Part shown: positions 23,201 through 34,388 of the stretch, one piece after another
Layout: each line of letters opens with the position of its first letter
Position numbering within the stretch: position 1 is the stretch's first letter
NCBI RefSeq assembly: GCF_020360975.1
Contig: NW_025408673.1
Span: forward strand, 2,542,001 to 2,606,000
DNA from: Hirsutella rhossiliensis
Taxonomy: Eukaryota; Ascomycota; Sordariomycetes; Hypocreales; Ophiocordycipitaceae
Direction of reading: 5' to 3'
Length of the DNA: 64,000 nucleotides
Translations under genes and position numbers: made by a program
Notes under the pieces: model-generated
Seen by the model: only the letters and a program-made list of their open reading frames with translations
What the model was told of the DNA's origin: nothing
Database searches by the model: none

Positions 23201-26200
23201 ATCTAAGTATTTATATAGGATATTATTAAGTATCTATTAAAAGGTAGCTAGTATATTTATAAGTCTAAATAGTATTACTAGATATTTAAATAGTTCGAAT
23301 TTCGTTTTAAAGGCTATTATCTATTTATATCCCTTTTTTATATATATTAAGTTATAAGCGCTTTTAAGGTTAAGGGCTATAAACTATTTTTTACTATATA
23401 GTCGATCTTATAGTTCTAATATAAGCGGTAATAGTATTCGGTCTTTTATTATAATATTATTTAAGCGTTTATAGTTAATAACTAATTATAGCTTACCGTT
23501 TTTCTTTAAAATAAATATAACTAGGTAGCCTACTTTAGATATTAACGTTTATATATATCCCTTTTATAGATTCTCGTCGAGGTAGTCGTATAGCGTTTAT
23601 AGTTATTTTTTATTTAAGTTATAAATCTTATAAAACGTCGGCGTTATTCTATTCTTAAGATAAATTTTATAGTCCTATTAGCTATATTTAAGTAACCCTA
23701 TCTTAAGTTCTTCCTTAAAGAGTTTATCGTATTTTTAGTATTCCTAAGGGATATTCTTTATTTTATCTTATAGGCTTTATTCTTTCTTTTAAGAGCTAGT
23801 TTCTTATAACTTAAGCTCTTTATTAATTTATTTAAGGTCTTTCCTTAAAGTAGTAATAACCTTTTAGATCTTTATATTATATTCTTTATTTTATTTATAT
23901 TAAATACTAAGTTATATAGCTATATTAGTTAGTATATAGGTCTTATTAATCGATTTTATATCTACTAGTTCGGTTACTATTTTCGTTTATATCGCTAAAG
24001 CCTATAATAATTTACTTAAATAGTTATCCTTTTTATCTTATTTTATCGCGAAGACTATTACGCTACGCAGGCAAAAGTAGAACGCGCTCTAATAGGTGCG
24101 CTGCAATTAATATATATAACTAACAACCGCGTCTTCCGACACACCCCCTTAGGGATCGCGGCTCCGCCGGGAGCCCTAGACCTTATAGCCTAAGACGCGG
24201 GAGTCGAACACCAAGCGCCACGCCAATAACCCAAGGAAATCCAAGAGAGGTAGTCGTCTACGGGGGATTAAACCCCGCACCGCGCGCAGTTACCGGAAGT
24301 TGCAGTGGTAGTGTGCCATCCCCTCCCGGGCTTATAACTATCGCGAAGACCATTACGCCACGTAGGCAAAAGTAGAACGCGCTCCGATAGGTGCGCTGCA
24401 ATTAATATATATAACTAATAACCGCGTCTTCCGATATATTTAGTAGCTAAATTATTATAAAATTTTACTTTCTTTTAAATCTACTAGTCCTAGAAACTTA
24501 TATCTTTATTTTAACGTAGCTAGCTAGTTTTCTAGTTAATTAATAGGTTGCTCTCTTATAGCTATAAAAGCCTTAATATAAGGTTATATTCTTTAATATC
24601 TATAATATTAAAGTTAACTTATTTATTATAGCCCTAGATATTAATATTAAGGTAATTAATCTCTATATTAATAATTCTAGTATTATAGTTAAAGGCCTCT
24701 CCTTTAATATTCGTAAGTTTATATAGATCTTTCTTATATCTCTATATAAGTCGGTAATAATTAATAACTTTAAGTAAAATATAATTACTTATCGCGCTAT
24801 AATCTAAAAGTATATATATATAATATCTCGCGATTTAGATATTTAATACTATTTAGTTACTATAGCTTACTATTACTATATATAGGGTCCTTAGATTTTA
24901 TTATATTATATTAGTCTATAGCCCTTTTATAGATAGCCTACCTTCTTTTTTACTTAGTCTTTATTTATTTTATTTAATTATTCTTCTTTAATTTATTATT
25001 AATATTATTTCTTTATATTTTCGTTATATAGTATTATATTAAAGCTTAAGAGACTAATTTCTTATAGTTAATTAAAGATTTCTTATTTCTTAACGCTATA
25101 TTATTTATATTATACTACTTTATAGTTAATTATATACTATATTTTATAATTTTATTTATTTTTATACTAAAGGTTAAGTTTTCGTTTAATATCTTTTTAT
25201 TTTTTATATAGTATTTCTATATTAATTCTTCCTTAATCGAATATAGCTTATAGAGTTTATATATATTACTAATAATCTTTTAGTATACCGTTATATTATT
25301 TATACTATACTTATACTTTTTTATATTTATAAACTTTATAGTTTAAGTATATATATTTATTATAATTATCTTTATTATATTTAACTTATTATATAAGCTT
25401 TTAAAAGATTAATAGTTTAGATACCTTAAAGCGAGTAGCGTTATATTATTCTTTTATTTTAGCGTATTTATAGATTTTATATATCTTTAAAAAACATCTT
25501 ATTAATAAACTATAATTATCGCGGTATTTAAGTAGTATACTATAATTAGGTTTTAATAATATAACTTAGTCGTTTAGGTAGCGTTAATCGATTTTTTAAT
25601 AGTTTAGTTCTATACTTAGGTAGGGTTTCGAAAGTACTTATCCCTTAAACTTAACTAAGAAAGCGTTATTTCGTACTTTTATCTAAAAGTATATTATATA
25701 ATCTAGGTAGACGTATAATATCTATAGAATATACTTATAGTGCTTATAGGTAAGTAGTATTTATAGATTATCTTTAAATTCTCCTTATAGTTACTATTCT
25801 TATTATAGAGCTATAAAGGTATTAACTATAGTAATAGCTATAGCGTAGTCTCCTTTATATAGTACCGGTTAATATCGAATTAATATAGCTTATTAGTTTT
25901 CTATAAGAATTTAAGGTATTTATTAGGATTTAATTTTAAGTATTTCTTTAAATTCTTTAAAGTATAGAGCGTATTCTTTAATTATAGTATTTTCCCTTAA
26001 TAGTAAGGGTAGTAGTATAAGTTCGTTCTTATCTTTTATTTCTCTAAGTATTTCTTATTTTTTAGAGCTTATATTGTTAATACTTCGTTATTCCTTCTTA
26101 GGTTATTATCTAAGTTTCGTAAGTATAAGGGCTATATTTATATCTTCTTTATTATATTATTTATAGACTACCTATTATTATTATCGATTTTTATTTTATA

Positions 26201-27470
26201 TATCTTCCTAGAATTATTTATTATTCTTCTTAATCTAGTCTTAAGAGACTCCTTTAAGATAGGGGTATTTTAGTTCTATAAATTTAACTTATTTCTATAT
26301 TTTAAGATCCCTTTATTATATTATTATAAGGGTTTTCTTTAGTAGCTATAAGAACTATTTAGTACTATTTTTATCGCTTAGGTATACTATATATTCGTTA
26401 TTATAGTATATAGTCTAACTAAGGAGTTTATACTTTAGTTTTTATTTATTAATAATATTAAAGTATTTCTTACCTTTTAGGGCTAGTACTTAGTAGGTTT
26501 TCCTTTCTTTATAAGGTTATCTATATTCTTTAAAGTAATATCTAAGTTTTCTATAGTTAAAATACTTTCCTTTACCTTTTTATATTATATCTAGATCTAT
26601 CTTACCTAGGTTAATTATATAAGTATAAGCGATAGGAGTTTCGCGCTTTTTTTTATAGTTAGCGCGTTAGTTAAAGTTATTCCTATAAAAAGGGTGCTAG
26701 TTTCCTCTTCCTTATTTCTTTTCTTAGTATCGCGTATACTATCTATTATCGATTTATACTACTATTATAATATAGTTTAAGAGGTTATTAAGTCGATTTT
26801 CCTTATAGAGCTCGTCCTTAACTTCTTCTTTAAGCTTATTATAGAATTATAATATAAGAGGTTCGTCGTCTTAATTAAGCTTTAAGGTAACTTAATAGAA
26901 TTTTATAGTATAATCTAATACTAAGATCCTTTATTAGAGTTCTTAAAGTTTTTATTTAGCTTCTTATTCCTTATTAGTTATTCTAAATACCTTTATAATA
27001 GCTTCTTTAAATCCTTAGAAACTAGTAAAGACTTTATCTATCTTATTATTTTATTACGCTAGTTAGTTATCGAGAAAGTCCCTTATAATAGGTCTAAACT
27101 AAGCGAGTACCGTTCTAAATAAATAATTTCCTACGTAGAGTACCTTTTTAACTAGGTCTAAGAGTTTAGTAAGGTAAAACCGGTCGTAGGCCTTAAGTTA
27201 AGTAAGAAAGTCTTAAAGCGTGCTATAAGTACTATTAAATAGTCCTAGCTATTTTAGTTTAACTACTTCTCCGAGGTCCTTAACTTATCTATTACCTCCT
27301 TCGTTCCTAAGTAACTATACCTTATATTAAAGGGTAATAATCTCGCGTATTATATCCTAAGGCGATATAGTAGCTCTAGAGTTAGTTAATCTAGCTTACT
27401 ATATAGGTATATTAATAGTTACGATATTACTTAAAGTAACGCGGTATTATATAAAATAAGAGCTTTTAAC
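20205..27470 (-). pseudogene. RIP-destroyed gag-pol of Gypsy B
   Basis: The minus-strand polyprotein remnant is collinear with Gypsy A. The zinc-knuckle region is near 26534-26570. The RT core near 23161-23190 reads V-Y-L-N-N-I-L-I, both catalytic Asp codons having become Asn. Compared with A it lacks the Copia solo LTR at the position matching 8240 and instead carries the TRIM at 24044-24436. TAA/TAG interrupt all frames. Confidence 0.85.
24044..24436 (-). mobile_element. 393-bp TRIM element (terminal-repeat retrotransposon in miniature)
   Basis: Two 98-bp direct repeats (24044-24141 and 24339-24436) surround a 197-bp interior. The less mutated copy ends CGACA and the repeats start TATCG (from TGTCG), giving TG...CA ends. 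A perfect 5-bp duplication, TATTT, lies at 24039-24043 and 24437-24441, and the empty site is visible in Gypsy A near 5706. On the minus strand GTTATAAGCCCGGG directly follows an LTR (primer site, 24325-24338) and an AAGGGGG tract precedes the other LTR, so orientation is minus. No coding capacity. The interior is nearly free of RIP, unlike its host. Confidence 0.92.
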
Positions 27471-27471
27471 G

Positions 27472-27941
27472 TATAATAACTAGTATTATTCCTAAAGGAT
27501 AAACCTATTAAGGGGTTTATATTAATAGATATAATAGGGCGTAGTCTAAGTAATAATAAGTATATTACGTTAGTAATAGGTTAGAGGTTATAGACCGTAG
27601 ACTATAACTAGGTAATTAAAATTAGAGATAGAATTATAATAAAGATCTATATTAAAAGCTAGAGAGCTATCTATTTAAAGGAGTAAAGGTAGGTAGCTAT
27701 ATATACCTATAAAGACTATCCTTAGATTATAGTCCTAGCTATAATCCCCTTCGTAGCTTACTATAGCTTACTTATAAGCTATACTCCTAAGTAGTAATCT
27801 ATCTATATAAGGCTTACTTAGCTTACGTACGCTCTAGGTAAGCTAAGCCTAAGTAACTTCTCGTCCTAACTATTATTCCGAGCCGCCTTATTATATAAAT
27901 ATAGCTAGCTCTCTTATAGCCCGCTAACCGTAGTCGTAATA
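27472..27941 (-). repeat. Right LTR of Gypsy B
   Basis: A full-length 470-bp family LTR, close in length to the 468-bp LTRs of Gypsy A, ending GTAATA directly before CTAAA and the resumed Copia C integrase. Confidence 0.92.
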
Positions 27942-27946
27942 CTAAA

Positions 27947-30480
27947 CGTAGGAACCTAATATCTAGAAATATACCTTCTTCGAAGAAAAGGGGAAGCTTT
28001 AGATATATTCCTAGAATTTAAAGATAAGGTAGAAAATAACCCTAAAAATACTAGGATTAAAGAAGAATTTTCTAATAATGCTAAAGAATTTATATATAAA
28101 ATAAAGGTCTACTATAAAAAGGAAGGAATTACTTTTAATTCTAGTCCTCCTAGGACGCTTAAATCTAACGGTAGAATAGAAAGAATAAATCGTATAATAT
28201 TAGAAAAAGTACGAGCTCTTTTATTTACTACCAGGCTTCTTAAATACCTATAGGGAGAAGCTGTTTTAATAGCTACCTATTTATATAATAGATTACCGTA
28301 TTCTACGATAGGATTTAAAAGTCCTATAAAAAAGAGGGATAATATAATACTACCCTTTAAGACCTTAAATAAAATTAAGACCTTTAGAAGCCTTATATAT
28401 TATAAAAATAAAGACCCTAAAGATAAGCTAGATAATAGAGCTTTTAAGGGAATAATAGTAGGCTATTTAGAAAATATATATAAAATCTAGGATTTTTCTA
28501 AGAGAAAGATTACTATCTCTAGAGATATTACTATACTAGAAAATAAATTTATAAATATTCTAGAAATCTTTAGTAGTAATAATACCTTTGATTTTAATTC
28601 TATTCTAAATAAAGATAAGCTAGAAAGCTATATCCCTATAGAGGAAGCTACTAGAGAACCTAGAGATAAAAGTCCCTTACCCTTTATAGAAGAAGAGTCT
28701 CTAAATAACGATCTTATTCCTACTACTAGTTAAATAGTAGTAGAATTACCTAAGAAGCTAGAAGGGTTCGATTCTAACTATATCGAATACCCTAACGTTA
28801 ATATATTTCTAAACTACGATTTTATAGAGTTAATTCTAGCTAGTATAGAAAATTAGGATCTAAAAATTCTAAAGACCTATAAATAGGTAATAAATAGCCC
28901 TAAAGTAGTATTTTAGAAAGAAGCTATAATTAAGGAAATTAGCTAGCTAATTAAATATAAAACTTAGGAATTTTCCTACCTCTTTAGGGATAGGGAGGCT
29001 ATAAGAGGCCGCTAGGTCTATACTACTAAGAAGGATAGTTAAAATAATATAATAAAATATAAAGCCCGTTTCGTAATATAGGGATTTAAGTAGATCTATA
29101 GCTTAGATTTCCTAGATACTTTCTCGACTATAGCCTGACCTAAATATATTAGAATTCTACTTATTTTAGCTATTATCTACGAATTTAAAGCTTTATAAAT
29201 AGATATAATAAATGCCTTCGTATATACCGATATAGATAGCGAAGTATATATCGATCTTCCTATAGGCTATAAAGAATACGCTCTTAAAGATTATTATTTA
29301 AAATATAGATTAGCTTATAGAGATAAAGGAATTAAATTAACTAAACTCCTAGACCTAAATAAAACCGGTGAAATTAAAGCAAAGCTAAAGAAAGCATTAT
29401 ATAGCCAAAAATAAAGTCCTAAGCTCTAGTATAATCATTTAAAAATCATACTAAATAAACTCGGATTTCTTCCTCTTTTAATAGATAAAGGAGTATTTAT
29501 AAATAAGGACTATAGTATAGCCTTAGCAATTTACGTTAACGACTTTCTTATAGTAGGGCCCTCTAAATCTATAATAGAAGAAAGATTATTTAAAGAATTA
29601 TCTAAATTCCTAGATTTTACTATCGTAAGAGATATAAAAGACTTCTTAGGTCTAAATATTATAATAAACCGAGAAAATAAAGAGCTATATATATCCTAAG
29701 AAAATTATACCTTAAATAAATTAAAGGAATTTAATAAAGAAGGTTTAGGAACTTTAAGTTTACCCGCTATAGTAGGCCTTAAGCTTATAAAAGTAAAGGA
29801 ATTACCTTTTAAGGAAGATATATTATAATTTTAGAAAGAAATAGGATCTCTATTATACCTAGCCCTATTTACTAGGCTAGATATCTTATATTCTATAATT
29901 CCCTCTACTAGATTCGCGGCTAAGCCTAACTAAACGTATTTTAAGGCTTTAAATATAATTTAGAAATATTTAAATAAATTCCCTAGCCTAAAGATTAAAT
30001 ATAATTACAATATCCCTTTTACCTATCTATATATAAAGGGTTTTACTAACTCTAGCTAGGCGTCGGATTTAACGGATAGAAAATCCTTTTCCGGTTACTA
30101 TTTTTATATATATAATAATATAATAAGCTAGGCTTACTCTAAGTAGAAAGCTATTGCCCTTTCTACTTATAAAGTAGAGTATATTAGCCTTAGGGAGGTA
30201 AATAAAGAAGCTATTTATTTAAATATACTTTTTAAAAATATTACTAAGGATCTATCTATTAAGATTCCTAATACTATACCTCTTATTTTAACGGATAATA
30301 CTACTACTATTAAATTAGCAGAAAATCCTGAATTTTATAAAGGTCTAAGTATATAAGATTAGCTTATTACTATACTAGAACTAGTATAAGAGAAGGGGAA
30401 ATTAGAGTTTTTTATATTAAATTAAAAGATAATATAGCTAATATTTTTATAAAGGAATTAAGACCTAGATTACTCTATAG
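27947..30480 (+). pseudogene. RIP-mutated integrase, RT and RNase H of Copia C
   Basis: The integrase core resumes after Gypsy B. Reverse transcriptase follows from about 29050 with a K-A-R-F-V start and the catalytic word Y-V-N-D-F-L at about 29532-29549 (normally Y-V-D-D, first Asp turned to Asn by RIP). RNase H has a D-R-K-S-F-S-G-Y word near 30080. Apart from TAA/TAG at former Gln or Trp codons, the protein can be followed almost end to end without a frameshift, so this copy was probably intact when RIP struck. Confidence 0.9.
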
Positions 30481-30881
30481 ATTTAGAGACGGTCTATCCT
30501 TAATATAAGTTCCTAAGTAATTAAAAGAGGTTTTTAGATATTTCTTATACTTTCTATATCTTTCCCTTACTAGGTTTTTCCTTTTTAGGTTTCCTAGAAA
30601 AATATTTACTAGGTTTTTATCTATTAAGATTTTCCTAGTAATAATAGGTTTTACCTTATATAAGGTTATCCTATAAATAATTATTATAACTATAGATTTT
30701 TCCTACTATAGGTTTTTCTATTAGTATATACCTAAGGATTTTCTTTTCCTAAGAAAGAATAGGTTTTTATATATCCTATTAAGGTATAAGAATAGTTTTC
30801 CTAAATTAGGGTTTTACCCTATATATATACTACTATAAATAAATTAGTAAAGAGTATATAAATCTACTCTTTAAGGGAGGC

Positions 30882-31449
30882 TATAAGGAACAGTGTTCCT
30901 ACTATAAATAAAGCAGCTATAATATACTCTCCTAATTATATAAGCTAATAAATAGTATATTAATTAAAAACAAAATCTTATCCTATAAAGTAAGAATCGC
31001 TCGTTATTTTATATGTTATTATATATTAAACGGATTGCCGGTTATCGTATAATTAGGAATCGAAGGAATAGAGCTAACTTAGAATACTAGCTAAGACCTC
31101 TTAAGAATACCGGCACGACCAACCTCCTTTAAACACGAATATTAGTAGAACTAAGACACTTCTAGATATACTCGAGGTATTACGAAATTCCCTAGTCTTA
31201 AGGCTATATAGCAGCCTAAATCTAGTCTCGAAAGGTTCTTCCGTTTAGCTATAATTATCTATATAAGACAGTATATCCGCTAGTAAATAGATATAGAATT
31301 ATTAACTTTAACACCTCTTTTATATACTAATATACTACTAATAAATTCCGTTGAAAGTCCTACCTTATACTCTTCCTTCCCCTTTATTACGTAGTCTTAC
31401 GTAATTCCTTAATTTCCTAAAATTCCGCTTTTGCTTATATACCTTAAGA
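30882..31449 (+). repeat. 3' LTR of Copia C
   Basis: A 568-bp partner of 17222-17789, preceded by a purine tract (AAGGGAGG at about 30873-30880) and followed by target duplication ATAGC. Confidence 0.95.
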
Positions 31450-33720
31450 ATAGCCCCTCTTACTTTTATAACGTTAGCTAATTTAAAAGATCTAAACTCC
31501 CCTTTCTTAATAGTCTTAAGAAGAGGTCCTAGATAAGGAAATAAAAGAAGAAACCGATATTAAAGTAGTTAAGGATAACGCTAACTTTAAAAAAGAGGAA
31601 GCTACTAAATTAAATAATCTAAATAAAGAAGGAGACTATAAGAAAGTAGTAGAGCTATAATACGCTTACCTTCCTATACCTCCTCTTATAATATAAAATA
31701 AAGATCTAAAAGTAGCTTTTTAGTTAGTCTTTTTATCTTAACCCTTAAAAGGGTAAGAAAGGTACCTCTCTTAAAGGATTACCTAGCTATCTTTTTATCC
31801 TTACTTTAAGAAGTAAAGGAAGGTATAGGGCCTAATATAAAAGAAGACTAATTTCTCTTTTATTTTAATCGTTTTTTAACTTCTATCTAACGCCTATAAA
31901 AGACGGTTCCTATAGAGTATTTATCGTAGGCTAGCTTTTTAAGCTATAGCTATTAATAAAGAAGGTATATAAAAGAGACCTCTTAGACCTACTAGTAAAC
32001 TAAAAGTAGCTAGAAAAACAACCCTTTAGAAACTAGTTTTTCTAGGCCTAGAAAGACTACCTAGCCTTATATAAAGAGATAAGGTCTTTTAAAGAAGTCC
32101 TTAAGGAAAAGGTAAGAGGAAAATAGCTCCTTAGCTATAAGTATATTATTATTTATAAGACTAATAAATATAGCTTCCTATAAAAGTATAAAGCCTAGCT
32201 AGTTCTTTATAGGAATTAATAGGAAAAAGGGGATCTACCTACTAAGGTAACTACCTTAATAGGGATGTCTTTTTAGACCCTTATAGCTATAGTAATAGAA
32301 TTCGACCTTAAACTTAATTAGATAGATATAGTTAACGCTTTTATTAACTACTTACTTAAAGAAGAAAAAGTTATTTATATACGCTTTCTACCTAGCTTTT
32401 AATAGCTAAGAAGGGTTCTATAGCTTAGGAAAGCTCTATATAAACTACGAAGATTACCCTTTCTTTAGTAATAGTGTTTAACTAGTTCCTTTAAAGCCTT
32501 AGGCTTTAAGAAAGTCCCTTAGAAACTATATATAATATAGAAAGGTAAAATTATAGTCTTCTTTTATATTAATAATATTATCTAGGCCTACTTAAAAGAG
32601 GAAGAAGTAATAGCTAGGGAGGCTATATAAGGCCTATAATAAAAGTATAAGATAACTTAGCTAAGGGAGCTAAAGTAGTTCCTAGAGATATAAATCCTTT
32701 AGAATAGGTCCTAATAGACTATTTAGCTTACTTAAGACGCCTATATAGATAAGGTCGCTTATATATTCCTTTTTAATTCCCTTAATAAGAAGCTTCCTTC
32801 TACGATTAAATTAAATAAAGAGCTTTTACCTAATCCGTCCTTTTAAGCTAGGGAGTAAGAAAAACACTAATATTAATAAAAGGTAGGCTCCTTACTTTTT
32901 TTAGCTATTTTTACTAAACCGGATATCTCTTTTACGGTCTCTTAGCTAGCTAGGTATAACTAGAATCCTAGCCTTAAGCACTAAGAAGTAATAAACTAAG
33001 TAATCTTTTATTTCTATTTAATAAGATTATATAGTCTACGCTTAGGAGGGTAAGAAAGGAAATTAGCTACTAAAATCTTTCTTTATTTAAGCGATTCGTC
33101 CTTTATAAATAATTCCTTAAATAGAAAGAGCTTATAAGGGTATATTATATCCTTTTTTAAAGGAACTATTACTTAAAGAGCTTTAAAGTAAGCTACCGTT
33201 ATAACGTTTAGTATAAATATAAAGCTACTAGCTCTTTTAAAAGTATTAAAAGAAGCGATTTTCCTTAGCTAGCTACTAATATCTTTATAACTATAAATTC
33301 CGTCCCTATTAACTATAAAATATAATAATATATAAACTATATAAATTCTTATAAAGGAAAATAGTAAGCTATTAACCTAGCTATAGTATATTATTATCTA
33401 TTAGTATTAGTTACGCTAAGAGGTTTAAAAGGGACTTATTTCCGTCCGTTAGGTTTTAACGGTATTAATAAAAGTAAATAGTCTTATAAAGCCCTTACTA
33501 AAGTAAAAGCTAGCTATCTTTTTATAGTAAATTAAGCTAAAAGATATCTATAAGAAGCTATCCTTAAAGGCCCGCCTTAAGAGTCTATAAGAGGAGCTAA
33601 TAGCCTATATAAAAAGGTAACGTTTATAGCTAAAGAAGAAGGAAAAGGGTTTTCCCTTTAAAGGGCCCCCTATTTAATTAGGTTTTTCCCTTTTAAGAAG
33701 GCCCCCTTTCTTATAGGACT
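31450..33720 (+). pseudogene. RIP-destroyed RT and RNase H of Copia D
   Basis: The plus-strand pol remnant continues after Copia C. A V-N-A-F word and an A-L-Y-K-L-R word (normally A-L-Y-G-L-R) precede the RT core at about 32562-32582, read F-Y-I-N-N-I-I where Copia has Y-V-D-D. A later F-L-E-I (from F-L-G-I) fits the RT thumb. RNase H is recognisable at about 33085-33230 by an R-K-S-L/S word followed by I-T-W-R and a K-Q-A-T-V word. Stops are all TAA/TAG. Confidence 0.85.
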
Positions 33721-33902
33721 TTCCCTTTTTTAAGCCCCTATTCCTTAAGTAAGTCTAAAAGAGCTTAGGGGCCTAAAAGGGCCCTTACCTTCCTTAAGTA
33801 AAGGGAGAAGTATAAAGCTAAGAGCTTCTTTTATACGCTTACTAGCTTAAAGCTATATTAGCTATACCCTTACTATAAGGGTAGGCTATAGCTAAAGGGG
33901 TA

Positions 33903-34388
33903 TATTATAAAGCATAGCTTAATTTTATAGTTCTTAGAGATATCCCTTAGTAAGAGGGACTAAGGAAGCTAAAAATACTTAGTATAAAAGAAGGTAAAAG
34001 GAGCTAAAAGGAGGTATAGAAAGGAGGGTAGGGGTATAAAGGGAAGTAAAAGTAGCGATAGCTTCTTATAGAGGTAGCGAGAAATAAGATAGATATACTA
34101 GTAACGGCTAGAAAAGAAGGGAAAAACTAGTAAAAAGCTTAGTAGTTAAAAGGATACTAATAGCTTCTTTAAGTAGGATCTTCTTTATTAATTAAGATAC
34201 TAGATAGGTATATAAAGGGGCGTTAGATAAAGGAAAGAAAGAGAATTAAGGTAATAAATTAATTACTCCCTTACCTTAATTACTACCCTTATAAGAATTA
34301 AATATCTTTGCCCTACCTATCTAACCCCTTACTTTTACTTTTACCTTTATATAATTTATATATACTTTTTATATCTCTCTTTATAAGA
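33903..34388 (+). repeat. 3' LTR of Copia D
   Basis: A roughly 486-bp copy of the D-family LTR, preceded by a purine tract (AAAGGGG, 33894-33900). The right flank AATAT does not repeat the left flank of the 11880 copy. Confidence 0.85.

Larger units (their letters stand above)
19774..27941 (-). mobile_element. Gypsy-type LTR retrotransposon B (minus strand), nested in C
   Basis: This is the same family and orientation as Gypsy A. The right LTR is full length (27472-27941, 470 bp). The left copy (19774-20185) is 412 bp and lacks the first 58 bp of the repeat. Flanking 5-mers CTAGA (19769-19773) and CTAAA (27942-27946) agree except for one RIP-type G/A change. Host Copia C integrase reads on across the insertion. 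Minus-strand gag zinc knuckle lies near 26534-26570 and the RT motif near 23161-23190. A 393-bp TRIM sits inside at 24044-24436. CA/TG are almost completely lost. Confidence 0.93.
17222..31449 (+). mobile_element. Copia-type LTR retrotransposon C, inserted in D and split by B
   Basis: Two 568-bp LTRs (17222-17789 and 30882-31449) are flanked by a perfect 5-bp duplication, ATAGC at 17217-17221 and 31450-31454. Subtracting nested Gypsy B leaves 6,060 bp, typical for Copia. A primer-binding-like site follows the left LTR and a purine tract (AAGGGAGG) precedes the right one. Plus-strand order is Gag zinc knuckle, protease, integrase (interrupted), RT, RNase H. Coding is unusually well preserved at amino-acid level once RIP stops are read through, and more CA/TG survive than in Gypsy A or B. 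Confidence 0.96.
11880..34388 (+). mobile_element. Copia-type LTR retrotransposon D, host of nested elements H and C
   Basis: Related LTRs of about 460-486 bp (11880-12338 and 33903-34388) flank a plus-strand Ty1/Copia gag-protease-integrase-RT-RNase H order. Without insertions H (1,951 bp) and C (14,228 bp), each with a 5-bp duplication, D itself is about 6.3 kb, a normal Copia size. A primer-binding-like site GTTATAAGCC follows the left LTR, and a purine tract precedes the right LTR. The outer flanks (CTAAT on the left, AATAT on the right) do not match, so the two LTRs may come from different insertions joined by recombination. A third LTR of this family is at 50178-50653. Confidence 0.85.

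Noticed and set aside
24142..24338. tRNA-like B-box words (antisense GTCGAAC and GGATTAAACCCC) in the TRIM interior, suggesting a SINE
   Set aside because: No cloverleaf or correctly spaced A box could be formed, and the 98-bp direct repeats with TG...CA ends, primer site and purine tract fit a TRIM better.
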